DNA from: an uncultured Methanosarcinales archaeon | Lineage (GTDB): Archaea > Halobacteriota > Methanosarcinia > Methanotrichales > Methanotrichaceae | NCBI GenBank assembly: GCA_903871465.1 | Contig: CAIQHB010000037.1 | Span: forward strand, 62,001 to 126,000 | Direction: 5' to 3' | Length of the DNA: 64,000 nt | Shown: piece after piece, positions 16,511-24,102 of the stretch | How the letters are laid out: each line of letters begins with the position of its first letter | How positions within the stretch are numbered: the first letter of the stretch is position 1 | The notes under the pieces: generated by a model | Databases searched by the model: none | Told to the model about the DNA's origin: nothing | The model's input: only the letters and a program-made list of their open reading frames with translations | Made by a program: the position numbers and the translations under genes

Positions 16511-16624
16511 TAAAAATAGGATATCTTTTAACGATTTAAATCTATTTATTATCGAATAGAGACATCCTATTCTCTTAAAAGATATCCCGTAATGTTTAAA
16601 TAAATTAATAGCACATCCTTACAC
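16511..16624. promoter_or_regulatory. Divergent promoter with nested inverted repeats
   Basis: A perfect 13-bp inverted repeat, GGATATCTTTTAA (16519-16531) and TTAAAAGATATCC (16575-16587), spans 69 bp. Inside it lies a second inverted repeat, GAATAG (16554-16559)/CTATTC (16567-16572). TATA-like boxes lie at 16533-16542 (leftward) and about 16592-16603 (rightward). Left arm: between box and start of the leftward gene; right arm: just upstream of the rightward box. This is a plausible operator for one or both of the flanking winged-helix proteins. Confidence 0.65.
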
Positions 16625-16975
16625 ATGCCATTGAAGACGGCTCAAGCCATCCACAGGAGGCACGGCATAGCAGAAGATACCGACTGGGAGCTATATGAAT
16701 GGATCGAGGAGCATCCGAACCTGAGCATATATGAGCTGGCAAAGTCCATCAACTGGTCACATGGAAAGGTTTACTCTTCCGTGAAACGCCTCACAAACGA
16801 CGGATTGGTGAATGTGGAGAACGCCATTAGAAATGGGCGGTCCGTCTCGATTGTGACATACAAGAAATGGCAGGAATTCTTCACCTCAGAGGAATTGGAT
16901 GAGATGCGCCAGCCGGGATATTTTGATGAGATTGAGGAGATCATCGAGAGATCGAAACGGATGCATAACTCCTGA
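16625..16975 (+). CDS. Winged-helix transcriptional regulator
   Basis: A 116-aa protein. Residues ~20-75 form a winged helix with DTDWELYEWIEEHPNLSIYE, ELAKSINWSHGKVYSSVKRL as the recognition helix, and the wing NVENAIRNGRSVSIVTY. The C-terminal ~35 residues are acidic and helical (FDEIEEIIERSKRM), perhaps a dimerisation arm. The ATG lies where the TATA box predicts the transcript start. A strong hairpin follows 31 bp downstream. Confidence 0.8.
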   Translation: MPLKTAQAIHRRHGIAEDTDWELYEWIEEHPNLSIYELAKSINWSHGKVYSSVKRLTNDGLVNVENAIRNGRSVSIVTYKKWQEFFTSEELDEMRQPGYFDEIEEIIERSKRMHNS

Positions 16976-17005
16976 TTGCGTTCTAACTCAGCAAAGTGAA
17001 TAATC

Positions 17006-17049
17006 AAAAAACCATCATGATCCTCAGGCAGGGATCATGATGGTTTTTT
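17006..17049. terminator. Bidirectional terminator hairpin
   Basis: AAAAAACCATCATGATCC (17006-17023) pairs perfectly with GGATCATGATGGTTTTTT (17032-17049) around an 8-base loop. A-tract and T-tract flank the stem, so it can end both the winged-helix gene (rightward) and trmY (leftward). Confidence 0.85.
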
Positions 17050-17054
17050 GTCTA

Positions 17055-17645
17055 TTATGCATGAATATCCAAGAACCAGTTCATGACCACTATGCAGTGA
17101 TCGGCGTGCAGGCTGGTCGGCCCCAGTGAAACGACCTCCGCCCCGGCCCCGGATATCATCGTCTCCTCCTCTGGAGTCATGCCTGTGTGGTCTCCCAGTA
17201 TGAAGGCCGCATCTTCGGCGAGAGCGCCGGGGACCAGTTCGCGAATGTCTGCACCATCTTCCCGAAGGTAGATCAATCTCGCCGCCTTCAAATCGTCAAG
17301 CACCTGTGCGAGCCCACCCGTGCGCACGAAGATTCCCGAGGTGGACATAGCCCACTCCAACGTCGCCGGAACGGCCAGGGCCTTCTTGAGCAGGGCAGCG
17401 GTGGTTCGTTCGTCCGGGTTCAGATGCCGCAAAGTCTCGCCCTGAAGCCGGATCGTCTTTGTAACATCGCCACCAAGCAGAACCAGATAGACGCACACGT
17501 CCTTTCGGATGCCGTGGGAGATGACGAAGGCGGCAGTAACGCTGCGGCAGAGGATGTCCAGGCGGCCGGAGGTGCCGGGGATGTCTTCTAAGGAGAAATT
17601 GGGTTCAGTGGTAGCCTTGTGACCGACTATGACGAAGTTGCGCAT
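17055..17645 (-). CDS. trmY: tRNA (pseudouridine54-N1)-methyltransferase TrmY
   Basis: A 196-aa SPOUT-class enzyme of the former DUF358 family: it turns pseudouridine 54 into N1-methylpseudouridine, replacing ribothymidine in archaeal tRNA. Visible are RNFVIVGHKA at the start, SGRLDILCRSVTAAFVISHG, ETLRHLNPDERTTAALL and the C-terminal knot region ILGDHTGMTPEE with LGPTSLHADHCIVVMNW. Length is normal. Its substrate is produced by Pus10, encoded nearby. Confidence 0.94.
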   Translation of the reverse strand: MRNFVIVGHKATTEPNFSLEDIPGTSGRLDILCRSVTAAFVISHGIRKDVCVYLVLLGGDVTKTIRLQGETLRHLNPDERTTAALLKKALAVPATLEWAMSTSGIFVRTGGLAQVLDDLKAARLIYLREDGADIRELVPGALAEDAAFILGDHTGMTPEEETMISGAGAEVVSLGPTSLHADHCIVVMNWFLDIHA

Positions 17646-17724
17646 GTTGCCTTAACGGCCAGAGGGGTACAAGCTTCTTTCGTTCTGCAAAAGAGATTAG
17701 TAATGGTATGTTATGGTGTAGCAT

Positions 17725-18846
17725 ATGAAAGAGAAGTGGCTCATAGCCAGCGGTTCATGGGAGGAGATCAAACCCAGGATCACTACCGCTCTCGAGTCGG
17801 GCTTCGACTGCGTCCTTGTGGATAATGAGAACATCGATCGCGTGCGGGAGCTCGGGAAAATTAAGGTGGCATGCTTTGGAGCAGATAGAGGAAAAGAGGA
17901 CATTCTGGTCGTCGGCAAGGGCGGAGAAGGAGACGGAACGGTCCCTCTTCCTAAAGACCAGAGCAGCTCTATTGACAGTGCCCTGTCAAAGACCACCACC
18001 GGAGTAAAGGCTGCTTACGTGGTTATTGCCAACAAGAGATATGAAGAGTTCGCGGTAGAGATGGGTAAGCACGTCGACTATCTTCTGGTGATCGGCACTG
18101 ACTGGAAGGTCATTCCTTTAGAGAACATGATTGCAGGGCTGCAGGGCGTACGAGTCAAGATCATCAGCGGCGTAAAGACCGCCGAAGAGGCAAAGCTGGC
18201 CCTGGCCACACTGGAGAAAGGCGCTGATGGCGTGCTGCTGGATAGCCTCGACCTTTCTGAGATCAAGAGGGTTATGAACGCGGTCGAACAGTCCGAAAAA
18301 GGCCGTTTGGAGCTTATTTCGGCCTCTGTGACATCTGTCAAACCCGTGGGAATGGGCGACCGGGTCTGCGTGGATACAGCCAGTATGATGACTCCCGGAG
18401 AAGGAATGCTCATCGGCTCACAAGCGAAGGGCTTCTTCCTTGTTCATAGCGAATCGGAGGACAGTCCCTATGTAGCGGCGCGGCCCTTCCGGGTAAACGC
18501 CGGTGCGGTACACGCCTACATCCGTGTGGGGGAGAAGACCCGATACCTCTCGGAGCTGAAATCAGGAGATGAAGTCACCATAGTGAGCAAGGACGGCCTG
18601 TCCAGGAGCGCTATCGTAGGACGGTCCAAGATCGAGAAAAGGCCAATGATACTCATCGAGGCCGAGGCCAAAGGTGAGAGGATAAGCACACTCCTGCAAA
18701 ACGCCGAGACCATAAAGCTGGTTGGCGCGGATGGAATTCCGCGGCCTGTGACAGAACTCAAGGCTGGGGACGAGGTTCTCGTACATCTGGAAGAGACTGC
18801 CCGCCACTTCGGCATGAAGATCGAAGAGAGCATTGTAGAGAAATGA
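17725..18846 (+). CDS. 3-Dehydroquinate synthase II (AroB')
   Basis: A 373-aa archaeal enzyme that converts 2-amino-3,7-dideoxy-D-threo-hept-6-ulosonate to 3-dehydroquinate, the route used by archaea lacking DAHP synthase. Diagnostic segments: KEKWLIASGSWEEIKPRIT, DYLLVIGTDWKVIPLENMIA, ASMMTPGEGMLIGSQAKGFF and AARPFRVNAGAVHAYI. Full length. The stop overlaps the dehydroquinase start (ATGA at 18843-18846), so the two consecutive steps are coupled. Confidence 0.95.
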   Translation: MKEKWLIASGSWEEIKPRITTALESGFDCVLVDNENIDRVRELGKIKVACFGADRGKEDILVVGKGGEGDGTVPLPKDQSSSIDSALSKTTTGVKAAYVVIANKRYEEFAVEMGKHVDYLLVIGTDWKVIPLENMIAGLQGVRVKIISGVKTAEEAKLALATLEKGADGVLLDSLDLSEIKRVMNAVEQSEKGRLELISASVTSVKPVGMGDRVCVDTASMMTPGEGMLIGSQAKGFFLVHSESEDSPYVAARPFRVNAGAVHAYIRVGEKTRYLSELKSGDEVTIVSKDGLSRSAIVGRSKIEKRPMILIEAEAKGERISTLLQNAETIKLVGADGIPRPVTELKAGDEVLVHLEETARHFGMKIEESIVEK

Positions 18847-19574
18847 ACGGTAGCATGATCAGGCAGTCACGTATTGTTGCCGTCCTGGGAATGGAAGGCG
18901 CAGAGGGCGTAAAAGCTGCAAGTGAGGCTGACATGATCGAGTTGCGGCTGGATCTGGTAAATGAGCCCATTAAGGCCATGAAAGCCGTTCGCCTGGCCAC
19001 AACAAAACCCATCATCGCCACCAATCGCCTCAAGACAGAAGGCGGAATGTTCCAGGGCAGCGAAAGGGAAAGGATCGAACTCCTCCTCCAGGCAGCGCCT
19101 TTTGCCGACTTCGTGGACATCGAGCTATTGGCGGATCTGAGAGATGAGTTCATGGCAAGAGTGAATAAACCCGTCATAGTATCCTATCACGACTTCCTGG
19201 GTATGCCAAACGAGGATGAGATGGCGATTATCCTTGAGAATATGAAGAAGACGGGAGCAATTTATGCCAAGATTGCCGTAACACCCAAGAACCTCAGGGA
19301 CAATTTGAGGATTCTAGGACTCTTGCTGGATGCGGACCTGCCTTTGTGCATGATCGCCATGGGAAACATAGGCCGTCATCTACGGGCAGTAGCTCCTCTC
19401 TATGGTTCCGTCCTGACCTACGGCTTTGTCGCGAAGAGCACGGCTCCAGGGCAGATGAGCCTGGCAGAGTTAAGACTGGCAAAAAAGCTGTTCGATGTAT
19501 GCTCCGACAAACCTGGGCAGGAGTCTGATCTTGATGATGCACCGCCCCACCATCTTGGGCAGATAAAATCGTGA
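18843..19574 (+). CDS. aroD: 3-Dehydroquinate dehydratase, type I
   Basis: A 243-aa type I dehydroquinase (Schiff-base aldolase fold). Seen: substrate-binding EADMIELRLDL, the catalytic His in VSYHDFLGMPN, the Schiff-base Lys in AIYAKIAVTPKN, and FVAKSTAPGQMSLAEL at the C-terminus. It makes 3-dehydroshikimate from the product of the preceding enzyme. Translation is coupled to the synthase by the ATGA overlap. The ~25 C-terminal residues are a non-conserved polar extension. Confidence 0.94.
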   Translation: MNGSMIRQSRIVAVLGMEGAEGVKAASEADMIELRLDLVNEPIKAMKAVRLATTKPIIATNRLKTEGGMFQGSERERIELLLQAAPFADFVDIELLADLRDEFMARVNKPVIVSYHDFLGMPNEDEMAIILENMKKTGAIYAKIAVTPKNLRDNLRILGLLLDADLPLCMIAMGNIGRHLRAVAPLYGSVLTYGFVAKSTAPGQMSLAELRLAKKLFDVCSDKPGQESDLDDAPPHHLGQIKS

Positions 19575-19658
19575 TCGAACAAGGGGTTTTCTCTCCCTCA
19601 GAAAGTTATTACATTATTTTACATAAGATTTAATTACTCTAACAGTACATCAGTAACT

Positions 19659-21002
19659 ATGCACGTGACTGTGGATGTTGGAGGGAGACCGGGGCTGGAT
19701 TGCGGTGGTTTTTGCAGTTTCTGCTATTTCAGTGGCGTGAAGAGAATAGAGACTCTGGGATGCAGGCGATGTAAACCCTATAAAAAAGGCTGTGATTACT
19801 GCACGAGGGCGGTATTAGAAATTGAGCCGGGTTTCAAGCCCCTGGATCAATTGATATTCGAAGCGGCTCAACAGAGCGTCTCTCTGGTGCCGGATACTAT
19901 CACAATAAAAGGAAACGGCGATGTAAGCTTCTACCCAGATCTTCTTAAATTAGTTAGAGCCTTAAGCAACGGAAAAGTGCCCATCTTCCTGGATTACACC
20001 AGTGGAAAAGGTTTTACAAAAGGCGATGAAGCGGGGCCATTAATCGATGCAGGCGTGCGAAGGATTAGCTTCTCGATTTTCTCTACCAATCCAAAGCTTC
20101 GCCAAAAGTACGTTAACGATAAGCATCCAGAGGCAGTACTATCGAATCTCCGGACCTTCTCGGAGATGTGCGACCTTTACGCTATGATCGTCCTCATACC
20201 GGGTGTAAACGATGGCCTTGAGCTGGAGAAGACCTGTCAGGACTTAACGGATATGGGTGCCAAGGGCCTCATGCTGATGTCTTTCGCAAATAACCGTGAG
20301 CAGGGGCTCATCTTCGGCAATGAGCCAATTATGCCGAATATGAGACCCTTTTCTGCGGAGGAGATATGCAAAATTGCGACCTCAATAAATGAACGGTATG
20401 ATATGAGGGTCATTGGCACCCCGCTCTGGGACCCTCACACGGGAGCGCCTTTTGCACTCGCCCATCACAAGGAAGAGCTGAAGAGGCTTCCGGCTATTGA
20501 GAAGAGCGCCACCATCGTCACCAGCTCCATAGCCTATCCCTTACTGTCATCGATATTCAAAGAACTTGGAGACGAAGTGAATGTCGTAGCGGTAAAAAAG
20601 GAGATTGGCAATCTGATCACTATTGAGGATTTTGAGAACCTTGCACTTGATAACGTTAAAGAGAGAGTCATTATTCCGGGAATGGTACTTGCCCATGACA
20701 GAGATATCCATAGAGCATTCGTTCGTGACGGCAAGAGCAGGCTGGTCTTCAGAGGCCCTGACGACCTCACAGTTGAATCGGAACGAAGCATTTACATGAC
20801 TCAGGCTCAGGTTCTGGATAGGGAAGTCGAAGCCTTCACTGGCTTAATAGAAGAGATCAACGATCTGGGGACCAGCACACCTGAAATCTCGCTTGCCCAG
20901 GTGAGCACTAAAGTAGGCAATATCACTTACATCTGCGAGACCGCTAACCTGGAGAGATTGGTCCAGGCAAGCGAAAAGGAGAAGATCGGGCTAACGGTTT
21001 AG
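19659..21002 (+). CDS. mmp10: Mmp10, McrA arginine C-methyltransferase (radical SAM)
   Basis: Methanogenesis marker 10, the radical-SAM/cobalamin enzyme that installs 5-C-methylarginine in the alpha subunit of methyl-coenzyme M reductase. A 447-aa protein opening with VDVGGRPGLDCGGFCSFCYF; C15, C19 and C22 form the C-x3-C-x2-C cluster site. A second Cys group (C35, C38, C45, C48) follows in GCRRCKPYKKGCDYC. Found only in methanogens and relatives, it is the strongest physiological marker in the window. A 130-bp gap separates it from the next small gene on the same strand. Confidence 0.95.
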   Translation: MHVTVDVGGRPGLDCGGFCSFCYFSGVKRIETLGCRRCKPYKKGCDYCTRAVLEIEPGFKPLDQLIFEAAQQSVSLVPDTITIKGNGDVSFYPDLLKLVRALSNGKVPIFLDYTSGKGFTKGDEAGPLIDAGVRRISFSIFSTNPKLRQKYVNDKHPEAVLSNLRTFSEMCDLYAMIVLIPGVNDGLELEKTCQDLTDMGAKGLMLMSFANNREQGLIFGNEPIMPNMRPFSAEEICKIATSINERYDMRVIGTPLWDPHTGAPFALAHHKEELKRLPAIEKSATIVTSSIAYPLLSSIFKELGDEVNVVAVKKEIGNLITIEDFENLALDNVKERVIIPGMVLAHDRDIHRAFVRDGKSRLVFRGPDDLTVESERSIYMTQAQVLDREVEAFTGLIEEINDLGTSTPEISLAQVSTKVGNITYICETANLERLVQASEKEKIGLTV

Positions 21003-21132
21003 GCTCAAATCGGGCAAGGGAAGGCGCGATTTTCAGAGAGATAATAACAAATCTGCCTGTTACTTATCTCCTAAATCATCCGACGATTACTTTTATCTCA
21101 TCCCCCTGCCAGTCCATCGAAGGTGATTTTAT

Positions 21133-21468
21133 TTGAGCGAGATATGTGAGATGGTGATAAATAAGGAAGAATACCTGGAGTTCCTGGCGCAGCGTCTGCG
21201 ACTGAGGGGCTCCTGCCAGCGAGAGATCGAAAGCGTCAGCTTTCCGTTTCTCTTTGCCTCGGGAAGCGAGATGCTACGCACTTACATCCTGGGTGCCTGT
21301 GAGTTCACCAGTACTCTGCCGGACAGATACAGACTTCCCGACCGGGGTTTCATCTGGTACCTTTTCTCCCAATCGGTGAAAGAGATTCAAGTCATGCCAG
21401 ATCAGATGATAATCAAATACGAACTGCAGGACGAATACCGCAAGCCTTTCAAGCAGTTCTATCTCTAG
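21133..21468 (+). CDS. Small conserved-looking protein downstream of mmp10
   Basis: A 111-aa protein, no family recognised. It is soluble, mixed charge, with WYLFSQSVKEIQVMPDQMI near the C-terminus and one Cys pair far apart. The start is probably the TTG at 21133 with AGGTGA upstream; the GTG/ATG at about 21151 is an alternative. It follows mmp10 on the same strand and converges, with a 4-nt overlap of ends, on the B12/radical-SAM gene. Function unknown. Confidence 0.6.
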   Translation: MSEICEMVINKEEYLEFLAQRLRLRGSCQREIESVSFPFLFASGSEMLRTYILGACEFTSTLPDRYRLPDRGFIWYLFSQSVKEIQVMPDQMIIKYELQDEYRKPFKQFYL

Positions 21469-22607
21469 CTCCTATTCTCTCGACCCCAGGTGCCTGTCAG
21501 ACGCCCTTTCAGGGCCAGGCGGCCCAGGATAGCCTCTGCCACTTCAGACAGTGGAGCGGGACGCGTTCCCGCCAGGGGCGTTCCGGGCAGGGGCGTGAAG
21601 CGATGCGCCCTCACTTTTCCGCCTTTTCCCTCGATCCATCTGACCAGGTCCAGAGTCATTTGCTGATCCTCTGCGGTCTCCATGGGCAGGCCGAAGATCA
21701 GATCCACCTGCGGAGTAAGACCGTGCTCCAGGGCCAGCTCGCATGCCTCCTCGACCTCACACCGACTATGGCCCCGGCCGATGCTGCAAAGAACCGTCGG
21801 GCTGCCTGACTGGCCTCCGAGGCTGATGCTTTTGTTGGCGCAGTATTTGGTTATGAGCGCTAAGGCCTTTCTGGAGACGAACTCGGGCCTGACCTCGGAG
21901 GGAAAAGTGCCGAAGTAGATGGGCTTCTTCTGCTCAGCGAGAGCTTTCAGCAGCGCCTCAACCTTTTCCAGACGGGGTGTGCGGCCGTCTGAGCCATAGG
22001 CCAGGGAATTGGGGGATGTGAAGCGAATATCCTTGTGGCGGCGGGCAAATTGTGCGATGATCGGGATCGATCGGTGGCGCATGCAAGAACCGAAAAGGCG
22101 CGGCGTCTGGCAGTAAGCGCACCCCCAGGGGCAGCCGCGAGAGATCTCAATGGGCGCCAGGATCTTGGCGAAGGGAGGATATTTGTCCAGATCTACCGGA
22201 GACCTCTTTTCCGTGAACCGAACAATGCCGCTGCGTTTGTAGGCGAGGCCTCTAACATGGCCTTGGTCCCGGCCGTCTTCTATCGCCTCTATCAATTCCG
22301 GCAGCGTCTCCTCGCCCTCGCCTATCACCACGAAGTCGAAGTGCTCTAAGACCTCCTCCGGCATAGCAGAGGGATGCGGGCCGCCGGCTATGTAAATCGC
22401 CTCCACCTTCGCCGCCCTGGCTAGTGAAACTTCAATGTAGATCTCCTTTGCCTGGGCGGTGGCAAAGCTGTAGAGCATGATTCCAGGCATAGGCTTGTGG
22501 GCGAGAGTTGCATTTATGAGAGGCAGGAGAGCGGCAATGCTGTAGGAGTTCTTATTGTTCCAGCGAAACCATATTTTGAACCGGTTCAAATATTCGTCAT
22601 CCTGCAA
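21465..22607 (-). CDS. B12-binding/radical SAM protein, MJ_1487 family
   Basis: A 380-aa protein. The N-terminal ~130 residues look like a cobalamin-binding Rossmann domain (IAGGPHPSAMPEEVLEHFDFVVIGEGEETLPEL is typical of this class); the radical-SAM core follows with C159, C163 and C166 in SRGCPWGCAYCQTPRLFG. The C-terminal TPLPGTPLAGTRP is also characteristic. The reaction is unknown; relatives occur mainly in methanogens. It lies opposite mmp10, another radical-SAM/cobalamin enzyme. Confidence 0.87.
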   Translation of the reverse strand: MQDDEYLNRFKIWFRWNNKNSYSIAALLPLINATLAHKPMPGIMLYSFATAQAKEIYIEVSLARAAKVEAIYIAGGPHPSAMPEEVLEHFDFVVIGEGEETLPELIEAIEDGRDQGHVRGLAYKRSGIVRFTEKRSPVDLDKYPPFAKILAPIEISRGCPWGCAYCQTPRLFGSCMRHRSIPIIAQFARRHKDIRFTSPNSLAYGSDGRTPRLEKVEALLKALAEQKKPIYFGTFPSEVRPEFVSRKALALITKYCANKSISLGGQSGSPTVLCSIGRGHSRCEVEEACELALEHGLTPQVDLIFGLPMETAEDQQMTLDLVRWIEGKGGKVRAHRFTPLPGTPLAGTRPAPLSEVAEAILGRLALKGRLTGTWGRENRS

Positions 22608-22647
22608 ACTTGAGCGTTAGGAGAACGGAAACCAAGAAGAAAAGGAT

Positions 22648-22833
22648 TTGGATATGGCGCGAGGGGAAAACAGGCGGGAATCCGATCGAGCGGTGATCGC
22701 GGCCAGGGAGACCGGACTCAACCGGGCCCTGGCCGGACACCACTGGGGCCTGGCCTTAGACAGCTATCTTCTGTCTCAGCTATCACCATTGTCGCGAGGC
22801 TCCGGGCCGACTTCGCAAGAGAGCGAATTCTAA
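22648..22833 (+). CDS. Doubtful small open frame
   Basis: 61 codons, with possible start ATGGCGCGAGG at 22654. Arg/Ser-rich and GC-rich with no family features, signal or domain. It is the only candidate in the 22608-22900 gap. I list it as doubtful rather than real. Confidence 0.2.
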   Translation: MDMARGENRRESDRAVIAARETGLNRALAGHHWGLALDSYLLSQLSPLSRGSGPTSQESEF

Positions 22834-22900
22834 TGGGTGGATGAATCCCAGCTGCATGTCTTATCAGAAAATAAGCATATTCGTCAGGAGTGCATTTACC

Positions 22901-23272
22901 CTACGGCCTATGCCCATTCCAATCCCCACCCCCGACCCCTTGTTCGTCTGAAGTCCAGGTGCCTTCAAAGGAGCTGCAATCTGCATTCATGCGAAACTCG
23001 AAACCGCCAGTGTGCAGGCCACCCGATTGAATCCAGGTGCCGCTCAACACATTGCCGTTCACCATCGCGTCAACAATTTGTCCCTCATCATGCTCGTAAG
23101 TTCCTGCAAAATTGTTGGGCGAAACCTCGTGAAGATCCATTTTCACATCACTCGGAGCACTTTGACCGGTCCAGCCGGTGATCCAGGTGCCACTCCAGTC
23201 GCAACCCTGGGCCAATACTGCCGGGGTACAGGCGATCATGGAGAGAATTAGAAGCAAAGCAATCTGTCTCAT
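22901..23272 (-). CDS. Secreted protein with CDWSGTW domain
   Basis: A 123-aa protein with a clear signal peptide (MRQIALLLILSMIACTPAVLAQ) followed by one beta-rich domain that begins CDWSGTW, contains FAGTYEHDEGQI, GNVLSGTWIQSGG and FEFRMNADCSSFEGTW, and ends DWNGHR. The same order of motifs forms the C-terminal domain of the large beta-helix protein at 37313 (CDWSGTW, GSFEFKISNGCNSFSGNYW, GWNGNR). The fold looks like a small lipocalin-like or beta-sandwich unit with a disulphide; function unknown. Confidence 0.8.
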   Translation of the reverse strand: MRQIALLLILSMIACTPAVLAQGCDWSGTWITGWTGQSAPSDVKMDLHEVSPNNFAGTYEHDEGQIVDAMVNGNVLSGTWIQSGGLHTGGFEFRMNADCSSFEGTWTSDEQGVGGGDWNGHRP

Positions 23273-23438
23273 AGACTTACATTAGCTCTTTAAAGATAAA
23301 TAATCTTGTGATGTTGGGGCGATCAGGAGGAGCTCCGGTCCAGGGCCGAGATCCGGAAATTAGCCAAACATTCTGAACTGATAGCTTCAATGCATAGAGC
23401 ATGCATAATAAAATTGAGAAAAAAATGAAAATATATGT

Positions 23439-23867
23439 TCATACAACACTAAATGCACCCACTTGGTCGACTTGATCCAGCTGGTCTGACAGCTCCCCTG
23501 TTCGGCTATTATAATACCCATATAGATAAAAGTCCGCCTGATAGCTGCCAAGCTGCGCGTCGTCAGGAATATGCCAACGAGGGCTAACAAAATACGTGTC
23601 GCTGCCAGGTTCCGCATATACCGACTCTGGGAGTGCAGTATACCACTTGCCTCTTCTATCCATCACTTCATAGGAGACCCAAAACGTATGGCCTATGTCG
23701 CCCGTGTTCTTTATCCAAACATTGGCGCCTCCCTGATCCGACCCTCGGTACCAGTCTCCAGATGGAAAATCGAATGAGTCAATCTGGGCCGAGATTGAGC
23801 CTGCACTTGCAGAATCCACACTTACACATAGCAGTAATAGAAGAATACCGATCAAGACTCTTTTCAT
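23439..23867 (-). CDS. Secreted hypothetical protein
   Basis: About 142 aa with a signal peptide (KRVLIGILLLLLCVSVDSASA) and a mature part rich in aromatic residues: FPSGDWYRGSDQGGANVWIKNTG and FWVSYEVMDRRGKWY resemble an Ig-like/CARDB beta-sandwich that could contact surface polymers. The start is the ATG at 23865-23867, with GGAGGT seven bases upstream; a longer frame is not needed. Alone on the strand; function unknown. Confidence 0.72.
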   Translation of the reverse strand: MKRVLIGILLLLLCVSVDSASAGSISAQIDSFDFPSGDWYRGSDQGGANVWIKNTGDIGHTFWVSYEVMDRRGKWYTALPESVYAEPGSDTYFVSPRWHIPDDAQLGSYQADFYLYGYYNSRTGELSDQLDQVDQVGAFSVV

Positions 23868-24102
23868 GCCTACAACCTCCAAATAAATTTTTGCAATTTC
23901 TCCCACAAAGTTACTATTACTATTTAAAGATTTTCAATATATATGTGCTATCAGGAAGACCCCTAAGACGTTGCTCCGCGATATTCTGTTTCGCCAATAT
24001 ATTTATAAATATTTATTTTCAGATAGAATTATTTGCCGAGAAGGAGCAATTGAATGGACATGAAGGATTTCATATTCATAGAGAATGGTGGTGAACATTT
24101 TT

